A DNA stretch of 64,000 nt from positions 1-64,000 of the forward strand of contig CAMEDC010000002.1 of NCBI GenBank assembly GCA_945913255.1, written 5' to 3'. Source of the stretch: an uncultured Lachnospiraceae bacterium (GTDB taxonomy: Bacteria; Bacillota; Clostridia; Lachnospirales; Lachnospiraceae). Under the pieces are notes generated by a model. The model worked only from the letters and a program-made list of their open reading frames with translations. It did no database searches and had not been told where the DNA came from. The translations under genes were made by a program, and so were the position numbers. Shown here in pieces: positions 28,639 through 36,920 of the stretch. Numbering within the stretch: position 1 is the stretch's first letter; each line of letters starts with the position of its first letter.

Positions 28639-29910
28639 TTACACTGTTTTTCTGAGATTTATCAGACGAATATAGGATTTTTCAAACTCCGGCTCCGCTG
28701 CCAGATTCAATGTCTCCGTTTGCGATGCGATGTGTTTCAGTTCCTCTGCCATCTCCCCGCGGGCTCTGCCGCCCAGTATTTCTCTTCCCGCCAGCAAGTC
28801 ACCGGTGAGCACTGTGTTTCCGCCGCTCACGGTTTTCTCTGCCAGTTTTACCGGCAAAAGGCCGATTTCCGCCGCATCACACGGGTTCAGATAATACCCG
28901 AATCCACCGGCCAATACCACTCTGTCCACCTGTTCGGGCGCTATGCCGTATTTTGCCAGCAATATCTCCATCCCCGCCGCAATCGCTCCCTTTGCCAGCT
29001 GCACGCTGCGCACCGACTCCTTCGTCACCGTCACATTTCCGATACGGATTCCCTTCTCAAAATACGGGTCTGCCAAAAGACCTGTTTCATCCAGTACGTC
29101 CTGTCTTCTGAGCGTTGCCAGGAAGCTTATCATATCAGCTCCCCAGATTCCTCTGTTTACACCGCCTTCAAAGGCAGGGCCGGCAGCCGTGGCACAGGCA
29201 ATTCTTCTGCGGCTGTTTCCGAGCACCATTTCCCCGTTCGTCCCCAAATCAATAAATAGCGTTAGTTCCTCGCTCTCTGCCATTCCACAGGCATATATTC
29301 CCGCGGTAATGTCTCCGCCCACAAAGGCAGACATTCCCGGAAACACAAAGCAGGGAACTTCACCCACCCTTGTCTGTACCGCATCCAGATGAGACGCGCG
29401 AAAAGGCGCATGTCCCAATTCCGAAGTATCCAGTCCGAGCAGTAGATATGTCATGGTAGTATTTGCTGCCAGAACCAGAAACATTGTCTCTTCGGGAGCC
29501 AGTTTCCCCTGAAAACGCCGAATTCCCCGTTCCAGCGTTTCCAGTATCATCATCCTCATTTTCTCTGCCGCAGCATTCTCCTGTGCCGCCCGGATTCTGG
29601 AAATGACATCTGCTCCGAAGGCTGTCTGCGGATTCACCGCCAGGAATCTGTCCGCCACGCTTCCATCCTCCGCATAGAGAAGCATTGCTACCGTAGTGGT
29701 TCCGATATCAGCTGCCACAAGCCGTTTTCCTCCACCCAGTATGGGGCATCTTCTTCCCAGCAGAGCATCCTCGTCCAGAACATGAAGATTCCCGGCGGCA
29801 CTTCCTTTCGGAGTGACGCCGGGGCATAAACCGCATCCGGTACAAATATGACAGCGCAAGCCTTTTTTTATTCCGCTTTTCTCAGACAAATTGGTTCTTC
29901 CCTTCCTCAT
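28639..29910 (-). CDS. RACo-like ASKHA ATPase (DUF4445) with N-terminal Cys cluster
   Basis: The C-terminal portion matches the RACo/RamA-type ASKHA ATPases that reductively reactivate corrinoid proteins: LVAADIGTTTVAMLLY, FGADVISRI, LFIDLGTNGEMVLGN, AAGPAFEGGVNRG and VVLAGGFGYYL. The N-terminus holds LRCHICTGCGLCPG, a CxxCxxCxxC array likely to bind an Fe-S cluster, whereas classical RACo carries a 2Fe-2S ferredoxin domain. The protein is about 423 residues from the ATG at 29910 or 416 from the TTG at 29889; the latter overlaps DUF4250 by only eight bases. No corrinoid protein or methyltransferase lies nearby, so the partner is unknown. Confidence 0.85.
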   Translation of the reverse strand: MRKGRTNLSEKSGIKKGLRCHICTGCGLCPGVTPKGSAAGNLHVLDEDALLGRRCPILGGGKRLVAADIGTTTVAMLLYAEDGSVADRFLAVNPQTAFGADVISRIRAAQENAAAEKMRMMILETLERGIRRFQGKLAPEETMFLVLAANTTMTYLLLGLDTSELGHAPFRASHLDAVQTRVGEVPCFVFPGMSAFVGGDITAGIYACGMAESEELTLFIDLGTNGEMVLGNSRRRIACATAAGPAFEGGVNRGIWGADMISFLATLRRQDVLDETGLLADPYFEKGIRIGNVTVTKESVRSVQLAKGAIAAGMEILLAKYGIAPEQVDRVVLAGGFGYYLNPCDAAEIGLLPVKLAEKTVSGGNTVLTGDLLAGREILGGRARGEMAEELKHIASQTETLNLAAEPEFEKSYIRLINLRKTV

Positions 29911-30055
29911 AATGATAATCAATCCCTGCCAGTTTCTCTTCCAATTCCGTTCTGTCCACATCCAGGTCTTCGCAGAGTTCTCCCAGACTCGCATAATAAT
30001 CTCTCAGTTTCAGATTGATAAAGCTCAAAAGCATTACCGGATCCTTCGGTACCAT
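29882..30055 (-). CDS. DUF4250 family small protein
   Basis: A 57-residue gene missing from the ORF track: MVPKDPVMLLSFINLKLRDY, ELCEDLDVDRTELEEKL, then GIDYHYEEGKNQFV. It matches the DUF4250 pattern of short Clostridia proteins ending in DYHYDxxxNQF. AAAGGAGTATAAAA precedes the ATG, a strong ribosome binding site. It sits between manA, 12 bases upstream, and the RACo-like gene, whose start overlaps its end, so the three are probably one transcript. Function is unknown; the sequence suggests a small helical, helix-turn-helix-like fold. Confidence 0.88.
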   Translation of the reverse strand: MVPKDPVMLLSFINLKLRDYYASLGELCEDLDVDRTELEEKLAGIDYHYEEGKNQFV

Positions 30056-30067
30056 TTTTATACTCCT

Positions 30068-31024
30068 TTACTCTGTCTCGTTCTGTCCGGGTACTGTAGA
30101 CAAAATCAATTCCATCTCGCCCGACAGTTCTGCCGCACCGTATCCTGCAGGCAGAAGGAAATGTGCACCCTTCTCCACTTTTCTGCCATCCACGGTTCCA
30201 CTGCCCTCCAGCACACTGGCAATCAGGAAGGGATTTTCCTGCTGCAATGCAGACACGCCTCTCAGGTTCAGCTTCCACACCTTGTAATAATCGCACTCCA
30301 CCAGAAGATTCAGCCGGTTCTCCGGCAGATTTCCGGCATGGCTCAGGGCTTTTTTATCCGCTTCGTCCGGCACATTGATAACATCAATGCTCTGCTGCAC
30401 ATGAAGCTGTCTCGGTTTTCCGTCCACAAGTCTTCCATAATCATAGACGCGATAGGTGATATCACTGTTCTGCTGCGTCTCCAGAATCAGGAAGCCCCCC
30501 TTGATGGCATGCACGGTTCCGGGTACAATCTGCAGAAAATCTCCCTTCTTTACAGGTACCTCCCGAATCAGCTCCTCATAGCGGCCTGCCGCAATCATTT
30601 CCTTCAATTCTTCTTTTGTCTTTGCATGATGTCCGATAATCAGGCTGGCATTTTCGGGACAATCCATCACATACCAGCATTCCGTCTTTCCAAAAGGACA
30701 GTTCTCATGCTCCTTTACATAGGCATCATCGGGATGCACCTGAATGCTCAGATTTTCTCTGGCATCAATTATCTTCACAAGCAGTGGAAACTGTTCCGCA
30801 CGGATACCGCCAAACAGTTCTCTGTGCTCCGCATAGAGCTGTGACAGCGTCCTGCCTGCGTATGTTCCCTCCGATATCACGCAGTCTCCGTGAGGATGGG
30901 CGCTGATTGCCCAGCATTCTCCGATATGTTCCCCTTCCGCGTGATAGGGAAACTCTGTCACAAGTCTCTGTCCTCCCCATACGCACTCTTTTAAAACCGG
31001 CTCCAAAAACAATATTTCCCGCAT
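30068..31024 (-). CDS. manA: Mannose-6-phosphate isomerase, class I
   Basis: Interconverts mannose-6-phosphate and fructose-6-phosphate. The start MREILFLEPVLKECVWGG (ATG at 31024) follows CGGAGAAAAAAG and gives 318 residues; the longer ORF has no ribosome binding site. The zinc-binding cupin core shows LSIQVHPDDAYVKEHE, FGKTECWYVMD and the later GTVHAIKGGFLILETQQNSD segment. This is the short Firmicutes type. It lies directly downstream of the GH130 phosphorylase, separated by a hairpin, and would feed mannose from that pathway into glycolysis. Confidence 0.95.
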   Translation of the reverse strand: MREILFLEPVLKECVWGGQRLVTEFPYHAEGEHIGECWAISAHPHGDCVISEGTYAGRTLSQLYAEHRELFGGIRAEQFPLLVKIIDARENLSIQVHPDDAYVKEHENCPFGKTECWYVMDCPENASLIIGHHAKTKEELKEMIAAGRYEELIREVPVKKGDFLQIVPGTVHAIKGGFLILETQQNSDITYRVYDYGRLVDGKPRQLHVQQSIDVINVPDEADKKALSHAGNLPENRLNLLVECDYYKVWKLNLRGVSALQQENPFLIASVLEGSGTVDGRKVEKGAHFLLPAGYGAAELSGEMELILSTVPGQNETE

Positions 31025-31080
31025 CTTTTTTCTCCGTTTCCTTGTTATTGCAAGCGTATCACAACTTGCCATTACCGTCA

Positions 31081-31115
31081 AGAAAGGCAGAGGTTTTCCC
31101 TCTGCCTGTTTCTTA
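31081..31115 (-). terminator. Hairpin between GH130 and manA
   Basis: AAGAAA-GGCAGAGG and CCTCTGCC-TG-TTTCTT pair around TTTTC. It begins at the GH130 stop. TTTCTTGACGG follows on the minus strand, so it is a terminator or a partial stop that lowers manA expression relative to GH130. Confidence 0.75.
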
Positions 31116-32291
31116 TTTCACTTCCTGCAGAAGTGCCATATTGCTGTCAATCAATTCACATCTCTGGGCCACGCACTCCACACTTCTCAGGGGATCGGAA
31201 GGTGTGTTGAACACATAATCCTTCAGTTTTTCCACTGTGGTGGTTGCCACATGCAGCCTGGTGTCAGAAGATGCGTAATAAAGATAGACATCTCCGTTCT
31301 CTCTGGCAATGCAGCCGTTTGAGAACACTACATTTGACACATCTCCCACTCTCTCTCCGCCTCTGGGCCCCATCAGCATTCCGGAAGGCTCTGCAATCAC
31401 TCTGGAAGGATCTTTTAAGTCTGTTGCAAAGGCGTAAAGCACATAGCGGAGTCCTGCTGCCGTGTTGCGGACACCGTGGGCAATGTGAATCCATCCCCTG
31501 TCCGTCTTAATGGGAACCGCACCGGCACCGTTCTTCACTTCCGTGATGGTATGATACTTTCTCTTGCTGGTAATCACTTCCTCGTCAATCACGGGATGCA
31601 TGATATCGTCACAAAGTCCGAAGCCGATTCCGCCGCCGGACCCCGTATCAATGAAATCATCCATGGGTCTTGTGTAGAATGCATATTTTCCGTTCACAAA
31701 CTCCGGATGCAGCACAACGTTCCTCTGCTGGGGAGAGTGCAGTGTCTTTAAATTCGGCAGCCGCTCCCACTTCTTCAGATCTTTCGTTCTGACGATACCC
31801 GCAGCAGCCACAGCCGCCGACAGATCATTGGATGAGGTATCCTTGCTTTCGGAACAGAATACACCGTAAATATACCCATCCTCATGTTTCGTCAGACGCA
31901 TGTCATATACATTTGTTTCCTCGGGGCAGGTATCCGGCAGAAGGATGGGATAATCCCAGAACCGGAAATTATCGATTCCGTTATCGCTCTCCGCTACTGC
32001 AAAGAAAGACTTTCTGTCGTTGCCCTCCACTCTTGCCACCAGATAGAACTTGCCGTCCAGTTCGATAGCTCCTGAATTCATCACCGCATTGATGCCAAGT
32101 CTTTCCTGAAAATAAGGATTTGTCTTCTCATTCAAATCATATCTCCAGGTTAAGGGGGCATGTTCTCTCGTGAGAACCGGATTTACATACCTGTCGTAAA
32201 TACCGTTGTAGAAGTTCCTGTCCACGCTGTTCTTTCTGGAAAGAAGCTCTTCCTGTTTTTTCAGTTCTTCATAATATCTGGGATGTATCAT
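31113..32291 (-). CDS. GH130 4-O-beta-D-mannosyl-D-glucose phosphorylase
   Basis: Phosphorolyses beta-1,4-mannosyl-glucose to mannose-1-phosphate and glucose in the cytoplasm. The 392-residue protein has no signal peptide and carries GH130 subfamily 1 features: [37 protein letters not shown] (containing the conserved catalytic Asp), [42 protein letters not shown] and [18 protein letters not shown]. These fit mannosylglucose phosphorylases better than mannobiose phosphorylases; substrate preference is inferred from remembered alignments. GAGGGAGGAAGAAAGAAT precedes the ATG. It lies between manA and two LacI regulators. Confidence 0.9.
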   Translation of the reverse strand: MIHPRYYEELKKQEELLSRKNSVDRNFYNGIYDRYVNPVLTREHAPLTWRYDLNEKTNPYFQERLGINAVMNSGAIELDGKFYLVARVEGNDRKSFFAVAESDNGIDNFRFWDYPILLPDTCPEETNVYDMRLTKHEDGYIYGVFCSESKDTSSNDLSAAVAAAGIVRTKDLKKWERLPNLKTLHSPQQRNVVLHPEFVNGKYAFYTRPMDDFIDTGSGGGIGFGLCDDIMHPVIDEEVITSKRKYHTITEVKNGAGAVPIKTDRGWIHIAHGVRNTAAGLRYVLYAFATDLKDPSRVIAEPSGMLMGPRGGERVGDVSNVVFSNGCIARENGDVYLYYASSDTRLHVATTTVEKLKDYVFNTPSDPLRSVECVAQRCELIDSNMALLQEVK

Positions 32292-32374
32292 ATTCTTTCT
32301 TCCTCCCTCTTCATAATTTTCACATACATTCTACCACTATATTTGATAAACTGCCGGATATCCAGTGATGCTTT

Positions 32375-33367
32375 TCACACCGACTTTACACTGGAGCGTT
32401 CCACAATCACACTGTCCACCGTATGGACACCATATCGTTTCTCATTTCCGCCTATTTTGTCAAACAGAATTTTCACCGCTTTCTCCGCCATACGCTTCAT
32501 ATCAACATTGTATGTTGTCAGCTCTCCGGCGAATTTGTGCCCGTGAAGATAATTATCAAATCCGATAACCGAAACATCCTCCGGTACACGCAGTCCCTTC
32601 TCCTGCAAGGCATCATACAGCAGTCCTGCGGATAAGTCCGCATTACATACAAAGGCATCCGGCAGTTCTTCGGGCAGTTCGATATGGAGTAAACCTCCCG
32701 TCTCAATGTCTCTGTCCTCCAGAATCCAGTCCTGCCGCAAAGAGATTCCATATTCCGCCATACCCTTGCGATAGCCAAAGTATCTGTCCATGATGTTCTC
32801 GTTTGCCCTGACGGTTCCCACAAATCCGATTCTTCTATGCCCTCTTTCCAGCAGATACCTTGTGATTTTATAGCCTCCGATATAGTTCGCCGTAATCACC
32901 GCATCGCAGGGCAGATCCGGATACTGGAAATCCAGCAGCACAATCGGAACATGGATATTCTCCAACAGCATTCTGATATAATCATGGCTCATCCAGCCAA
33001 TCACCAGTATTCCGTCAGAATTCCTCTCACCAATCATTTTGGGAAGGCTCTTCTCATCCTCTCCGCTTTCCAGAATCTCAATCATCGTTGCGCTTTTTCT
33101 CTTTGAAACAGCATATGCAACGTGCTGATACATTTCCCAGTAAAAAGAGGCGCCTACCGTCACGTACTTCTCCGATACCAGGACGCCAATCCGCACTTCC
33201 TGCTGTTTGTCATACCGACTGCAGTTATATCCGATTTCCCGCGCTTTACCCAGGATTTCCTCCCGCAGCGTTTCACTGACACCGGGCTTACCGGAGAGCG
33301 CATTGGAAACAGTCACCACACTGACCCCCAGCGCAGCTGCAATATCCTTCAGCTTCACTTCCGCCAT
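32375..33367 (-). CDS. LacI-family repressor 1 (mannoside locus)
   Basis: The 330-residue regulator has the N-terminal LacI helix-turn-helix and hinge (KLKDIAAALGVSVVTVSNAL, GKPGVSETLREEILGKAREI) followed by a periplasmic-binding-protein-like sensor (RIGVLVSEKYVTVGASFYWE, SDGILVIGWMS, RIGFVGTVRANENIMDRYFG, VPEDVSVIGFDNY). GAGGAGGACACTGAGT precedes the ATG. It ends about 80 bases before GH130 and starts two bases after its neighbour of the same family ends, so the two are co-transcribed. Sugar effector inferred to be mannosyl-glucose or a galactomannan oligosaccharide. Confidence 0.93.
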   Translation of the reverse strand: MAEVKLKDIAAALGVSVVTVSNALSGKPGVSETLREEILGKAREIGYNCSRYDKQQEVRIGVLVSEKYVTVGASFYWEMYQHVAYAVSKRKSATMIEILESGEDEKSLPKMIGERNSDGILVIGWMSHDYIRMLLENIHVPIVLLDFQYPDLPCDAVITANYIGGYKITRYLLERGHRRIGFVGTVRANENIMDRYFGYRKGMAEYGISLRQDWILEDRDIETGGLLHIELPEELPDAFVCNADLSAGLLYDALQEKGLRVPEDVSVIGFDNYLHGHKFAGELTTYNVDMKRMAEKAVKILFDKIGGNEKRYGVHTVDSVIVERSSVKSV

Positions 33368-33369
33368 AC

Positions 33370-34386
33370 TCAGTGTCCTCCTCTTCTCATAACGGTATCG
33401 CCCTCAATCATAGTTCCTTCCACCAGGCGGATTCCGCCAGGCTCCCTGCCTGAAATCCGCTTAAAGAGCGTACTCACACTGATGTGGGCGATTACTTTCT
33501 CATCGTTTTCAAAGGTTGTCAGCGACATTCCGTTGGAGAGCCGCGCATAGTAATGATCAAATCCCGTGACTGAAACATCCTCCGGCACACGCAAGCCTGC
33601 CTGCATCAGCTTTTCCACCAACAGCTTTGCTGTTTTATCGCAGTTGCAGACAAATGCCTCCGGCATTTGTCCCGGCAGCTCAGCTTCCAGTCCGTAATTA
33701 TCCCCCGATGCTTCTCTGTCAAACAGGATATTCCGCTGTTCCTCGCTAAGCCCATACTTTTCCAGAGCCTTGCAATATCCCATGTACCTGTCCATGTTGT
33801 TTCCGGTTGCCTGTGGTGTTCCCACAAAGCAGAACTTGCGGAAGCCCTGTAAAATCAGCCGTTCCGTCATTTTCTGCATGCCGCCGTAGCCATCCGTCAC
33901 AATATAGTCCACTCCCGGCTGCACATCATAGTAGTCCACGCACACAAGCGGCACACGTGCCCTCTTCCGCAGGGCGTCAAAAAATGCATCCGACAGCTGC
34001 CCGATGGCAATGATTCCGTTCACTTCCACGCCGGGGAACACTTCCGTCGGCTCCTTCTCCCTTCCGGCATCTACAATTTCCAACACCGTAAGGCTTCCTT
34101 TTTGTGTCACTTCCTGTGCCACCCATTTGTAGATATCCATGTAAAAAGAGGGAAACTCCTTCACATAACGCTCCGCCACCACAACTCCGACCATATAGCT
34201 CGCTTTTTCCGGAGATACTCTCTCCATCTGCATATGGTAACCCATCTGCTCTGCTATTTTCAGGATTTTTTCTCTCATGGCGGGGCTGACACCTTTTTTC
34301 CCCTTCAGCGCGTTGGAGACAGTGACAATGCTGACTCCCGCTTCTAACGCGATATCTTCCAGTTTTACCTCTTTTTCACGACCCAT
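33370..34386 (-). CDS. LacI-family repressor 2 (paralogue)
   Basis: The protein is 338 residues from the ATG at 34386, chosen because CAGGGAGCAGACAA precedes it; the 42 extra residues of the track ORF translate a tandem repeat. The DNA-binding head VKLEDIALEAGVSIVTVSNA and KGVSPAMREKILKIAEQMGY parallels repressor 1, as do VGVVVAERYVKEFPSFYMDI and FCFVGTPQATGNNMDRYMGY. The pair looks like a tandem duplication that has since diverged, with similar recognition helices and perhaps shared operators. It starts about 95 bases beyond the GH36 gene. Confidence 0.92.
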   Translation of the reverse strand: MGREKEVKLEDIALEAGVSIVTVSNALKGKKGVSPAMREKILKIAEQMGYHMQMERVSPEKASYMVGVVVAERYVKEFPSFYMDIYKWVAQEVTQKGSLTVLEIVDAGREKEPTEVFPGVEVNGIIAIGQLSDAFFDALRKRARVPLVCVDYYDVQPGVDYIVTDGYGGMQKMTERLILQGFRKFCFVGTPQATGNNMDRYMGYCKALEKYGLSEEQRNILFDREASGDNYGLEAELPGQMPEAFVCNCDKTAKLLVEKLMQAGLRVPEDVSVTGFDHYYARLSNGMSLTTFENDEKVIAHISVSTLFKRISGREPGGIRLVEGTMIEGDTVMRRGGH

Positions 34387-34400
34387 TTGTCTGCTCCCTG

Positions 34401-34482
34401 TCTGTTCCGCACCTGTTTCTTTCTGTTCTGCACCTAACTTTTTCCTGCTCCGCGCCTGCTTTCCTGCTCCGCGCCTGTTTTT
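34401..34482. repeat. Four degenerate tandem repeats between GH36 and LacI 2
   Basis: About 20-base units read on the plus strand: CTGTTCCGCACCTGTTTC, CTGTTCTGCACCTAACTT, CTGCTCCGCGCCTGCTTT, CTGCTCCGCGCCTGTTTT. The last two differ only at the end. The array reaches the GH36 stop and encodes the spurious N-terminal extension KKLGAEQKETGAEQ of the LacI 2 track ORF. Confidence 0.7.
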
Positions 34483-36667
34483 ACTCTGGCACCGCTTCGA
34501 TTTCCATAACAAGGCTCATAAAGTCATGCATCCCGCCCGGAATCCGGACACCCGCATTCATGAGAACCGCACCGGTGTAACGCTTTCCGTTAATTTCATA
34601 AAGTCGGTCTGCATCCAACCCCTGCAATCTTAACAATCGACTTTTCTCATTCGGATAAGCCAGAACTCTCACATAAAACAGGAGTGCCTTTGTCTTATCC
34701 TTGCTCACAAACATCCAGCTGTCTGCCTCATTCTGCGGCAGTCTTGACAACAACCGGTAATAGTCCCCCTCCGCAACCAACGGATAATATTTATGATAGG
34801 TTATCGTCTGCTCCTTCACCATCTCCTTTTCGGCATCGGAAAGTTTAGTCATATCCAGCTCATAGCCAAAGGTACCGGACATTGCCACAAGTCCCCTCGT
34901 CTCAAAAGGAGTGACGCGCTGTACCGTATGATTGGGGCAGACACTCACATGAGAGCCCATACAGGAAACGGGATAAACCAGTGCCGTCCCCTCCTGAATG
35001 GTCAGCCGCTCGATGGCATCCGTATCATCGGAAGTCCATATCTGAGGGCTGTAATAAAGCATACCCGGATCAAACCTCGCTCCGCCGCCGGAACAGTTCT
35101 CCAGAAGCAGCTCCGGAAAATCCGTCACCAGTCTCTCCTGCATTCTGTAGACTCCCAGCATATAGCGGTGCATCAATTCGCCCTGCCTGTCGCTCTCAAG
35201 TGCTGCACTGCCAAGGGTTGTCAGCTGTCTGTTCATATCCCACTTCACATAGGAGATATCCGCACTCTTCAAAATATCACAGAGCATCTGATAAACGGCA
35301 TCCGCCACTTCCGGTCTTCCGATATCCAGCACATACTGGGCACGACTCTGGGTGATGTTTCTTCCCGGTATCTGAATGGCCCAGTCAGGATGTTTCCGGA
35401 ATAATTCGGAGTCCGGGGAAATCATCTCCGGCTCAAACCAGATACCGAATTTCATTCCCTTTTTTTTCACATTGTCAACCAGCAGCTTCAATCCGCCCTT
35501 TAACTTTTGCTCATTGACAAACCAGTCGCCCAGGGAATTGTCATCAGAATTCCTCTTTCCGAACCAGCCGTCATCCATAACAAGCATTTCCACGCCCAGT
35601 CGGGATGCCTCCTCTGCAATGGCAAGCAGTTTTTTTTCATCGAAATCAAAGTAGGTACCTTCCCAGTTATTGATCAAGATGGGACGCGGCTTTTTCACAT
35701 AGGGACTTCTGATTAAATGTTCTCTGTATAAATCGTGGAAGGTTCTCGTCATCTTGCCGAGACCTTCTGCCGAATACACCATTACCACTTCAGGCGCCGT
35801 AAAAGAATCCCCGGGCAGAAGCTTCCAGGTAAAGGTATCGGGGTGAATGCCCATCGTCATTCTGATGCAGTCAAACTGGTTCTTCTCCACTTGTGCCAGG
35901 AAAGAACCGGAATAGACAAAATTCATGGCATAAACCTCTCCCATCTCCTGATTGGTCTCCGGGGTTACAAGCGCCATGAAAGGGCTTTCCTGGTGGCTTG
36001 ATTCTCCCTTGGAGGAAGCAATATTCTGCCTGCCATAGCCCACCGGCATCCTCTGAATATGCCGCTCCCTCGCCCAGGAGCCGAACAATCCGAGTACTTC
36101 AAAATTTCTGTCCTCCATATCCAGGCAGGCACTGTATACCTTCTCCAGATAAAAAGGTTCTTTGCCGTTATTTCTTACGAGCACACTGCGTGTAATGGCA
36201 TCCAGCCTTTCAAATACCGTATACTGGAGGCAGACCTCCATCCCCAGCAGTACATCCTCGCAGTACAGCTTCAGAGTCGTACATTCTTCCCCGCTTCCCC
36301 AGGTTGCAGGCAGACCCTCCAATGCAGGCTTTCCGACTTCTATCTCAAAGCGGCGGTACACCAGTTCGCTGGCCTTATGTCCCTGCATGCTTCTGACGCA
36401 GAAAGCCGCTTCTCTGTAATCTCCCATACCGCTCTCCGGATATTCCATCGGTCTCACATCCAGGAAAGTATTCTCCTCACGCTTATTGGTACTGGGAACA
36501 AAAGGCGGCTCATCCTCCCGCAGCAGATAGCGGATATCCGTCGAATCAATCCGTTTTCCATAGTATAAATGACACAGGAATCTGTCATCTACCACTGCAA
36601 TCCCATACGTGGTGTTTGGTGTATGCAATAAAAACACTTTTTGTTCTTCATCAAATAAAATAGCCAT
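34481..36667 (-). CDS. GH36 alpha-galactosidase
   Basis: Removes alpha-linked galactose from galactomannan or raffinose-type oligosaccharides. The 728-residue protein lacks a signal peptide, so it acts in the cytoplasm. The N-terminal beta-sandwich (about 1-320) is followed by the TIM barrel with PILINNWEGTYFDFDEKK, EMLVMDDGWFGKRNSD, the nucleophile in SYVKWDMNRQ and the acid/base Asp in IWTSDDTDAIERL. The SGGGARFDPGMLYYSP and VSCMGSHVSVCPNHT segments are also typical. Length equals that of tetrameric bacterial GH36 enzymes. It heads the mannoside locus and has its own promoter. Confidence 0.95.
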   Translation of the reverse strand: MAILFDEEQKVFLLHTPNTTYGIAVVDDRFLCHLYYGKRIDSTDIRYLLREDEPPFVPSTNKREENTFLDVRPMEYPESGMGDYREAAFCVRSMQGHKASELVYRRFEIEVGKPALEGLPATWGSGEECTTLKLYCEDVLLGMEVCLQYTVFERLDAITRSVLVRNNGKEPFYLEKVYSACLDMEDRNFEVLGLFGSWARERHIQRMPVGYGRQNIASSKGESSHQESPFMALVTPETNQEMGEVYAMNFVYSGSFLAQVEKNQFDCIRMTMGIHPDTFTWKLLPGDSFTAPEVVMVYSAEGLGKMTRTFHDLYREHLIRSPYVKKPRPILINNWEGTYFDFDEKKLLAIAEEASRLGVEMLVMDDGWFGKRNSDDNSLGDWFVNEQKLKGGLKLLVDNVKKKGMKFGIWFEPEMISPDSELFRKHPDWAIQIPGRNITQSRAQYVLDIGRPEVADAVYQMLCDILKSADISYVKWDMNRQLTTLGSAALESDRQGELMHRYMLGVYRMQERLVTDFPELLLENCSGGGARFDPGMLYYSPQIWTSDDTDAIERLTIQEGTALVYPVSCMGSHVSVCPNHTVQRVTPFETRGLVAMSGTFGYELDMTKLSDAEKEMVKEQTITYHKYYPLVAEGDYYRLLSRLPQNEADSWMFVSKDKTKALLFYVRVLAYPNEKSRLLRLQGLDADRLYEINGKRYTGAVLMNAGVRIPGGMHDFMSLVMEIEAVPE

Positions 36668-36714
36668 ATACCCTCCACATTTGCTTCGCTTAAATTATAT
36701 TTGTTTTTAATTAT

Positions 36715-36742
36715 ATTTTAATTTATTTTTAGGTGCTGTCAA
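36715..36742 (-). promoter_or_regulatory. Promoter of the GH36-LacI-GH130 group
   Basis: Minus strand: TTGACA, 16-base spacer, TAAAAT, in an AT-rich stretch about 50 bases upstream of the GH36 ribosome binding site. No LacI palindrome is obvious at the site. Confidence 0.55.
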
Positions 36743-36872
36743 TACATAAATAAGTTAATTAATAAAAACAGGAATAAACTGATGTATAAATGCAGTCGGG
36801 AATCCATGCATAATCTCCAAAGAAAATACCATTCTGAAAAAAAGAGTTGTTAAAATAAATCACTTTGCAAAG

Positions 36873-36907
36873 AACCGGATGTAAAGATATTCTCTCTACA
36901 TCCGGTT
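36873..36907 (-). terminator. Terminator after clpB
   Basis: AACCGGATGTA and TACATCCGGTT pair perfectly around AAGATATTCTCTC. On the minus strand TCTTTGCAAAGTG follows. It lies 13 bases after the clpB stop. Confidence 0.75.
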
Positions 36908-36920
36908 CGTAATTCATCTT

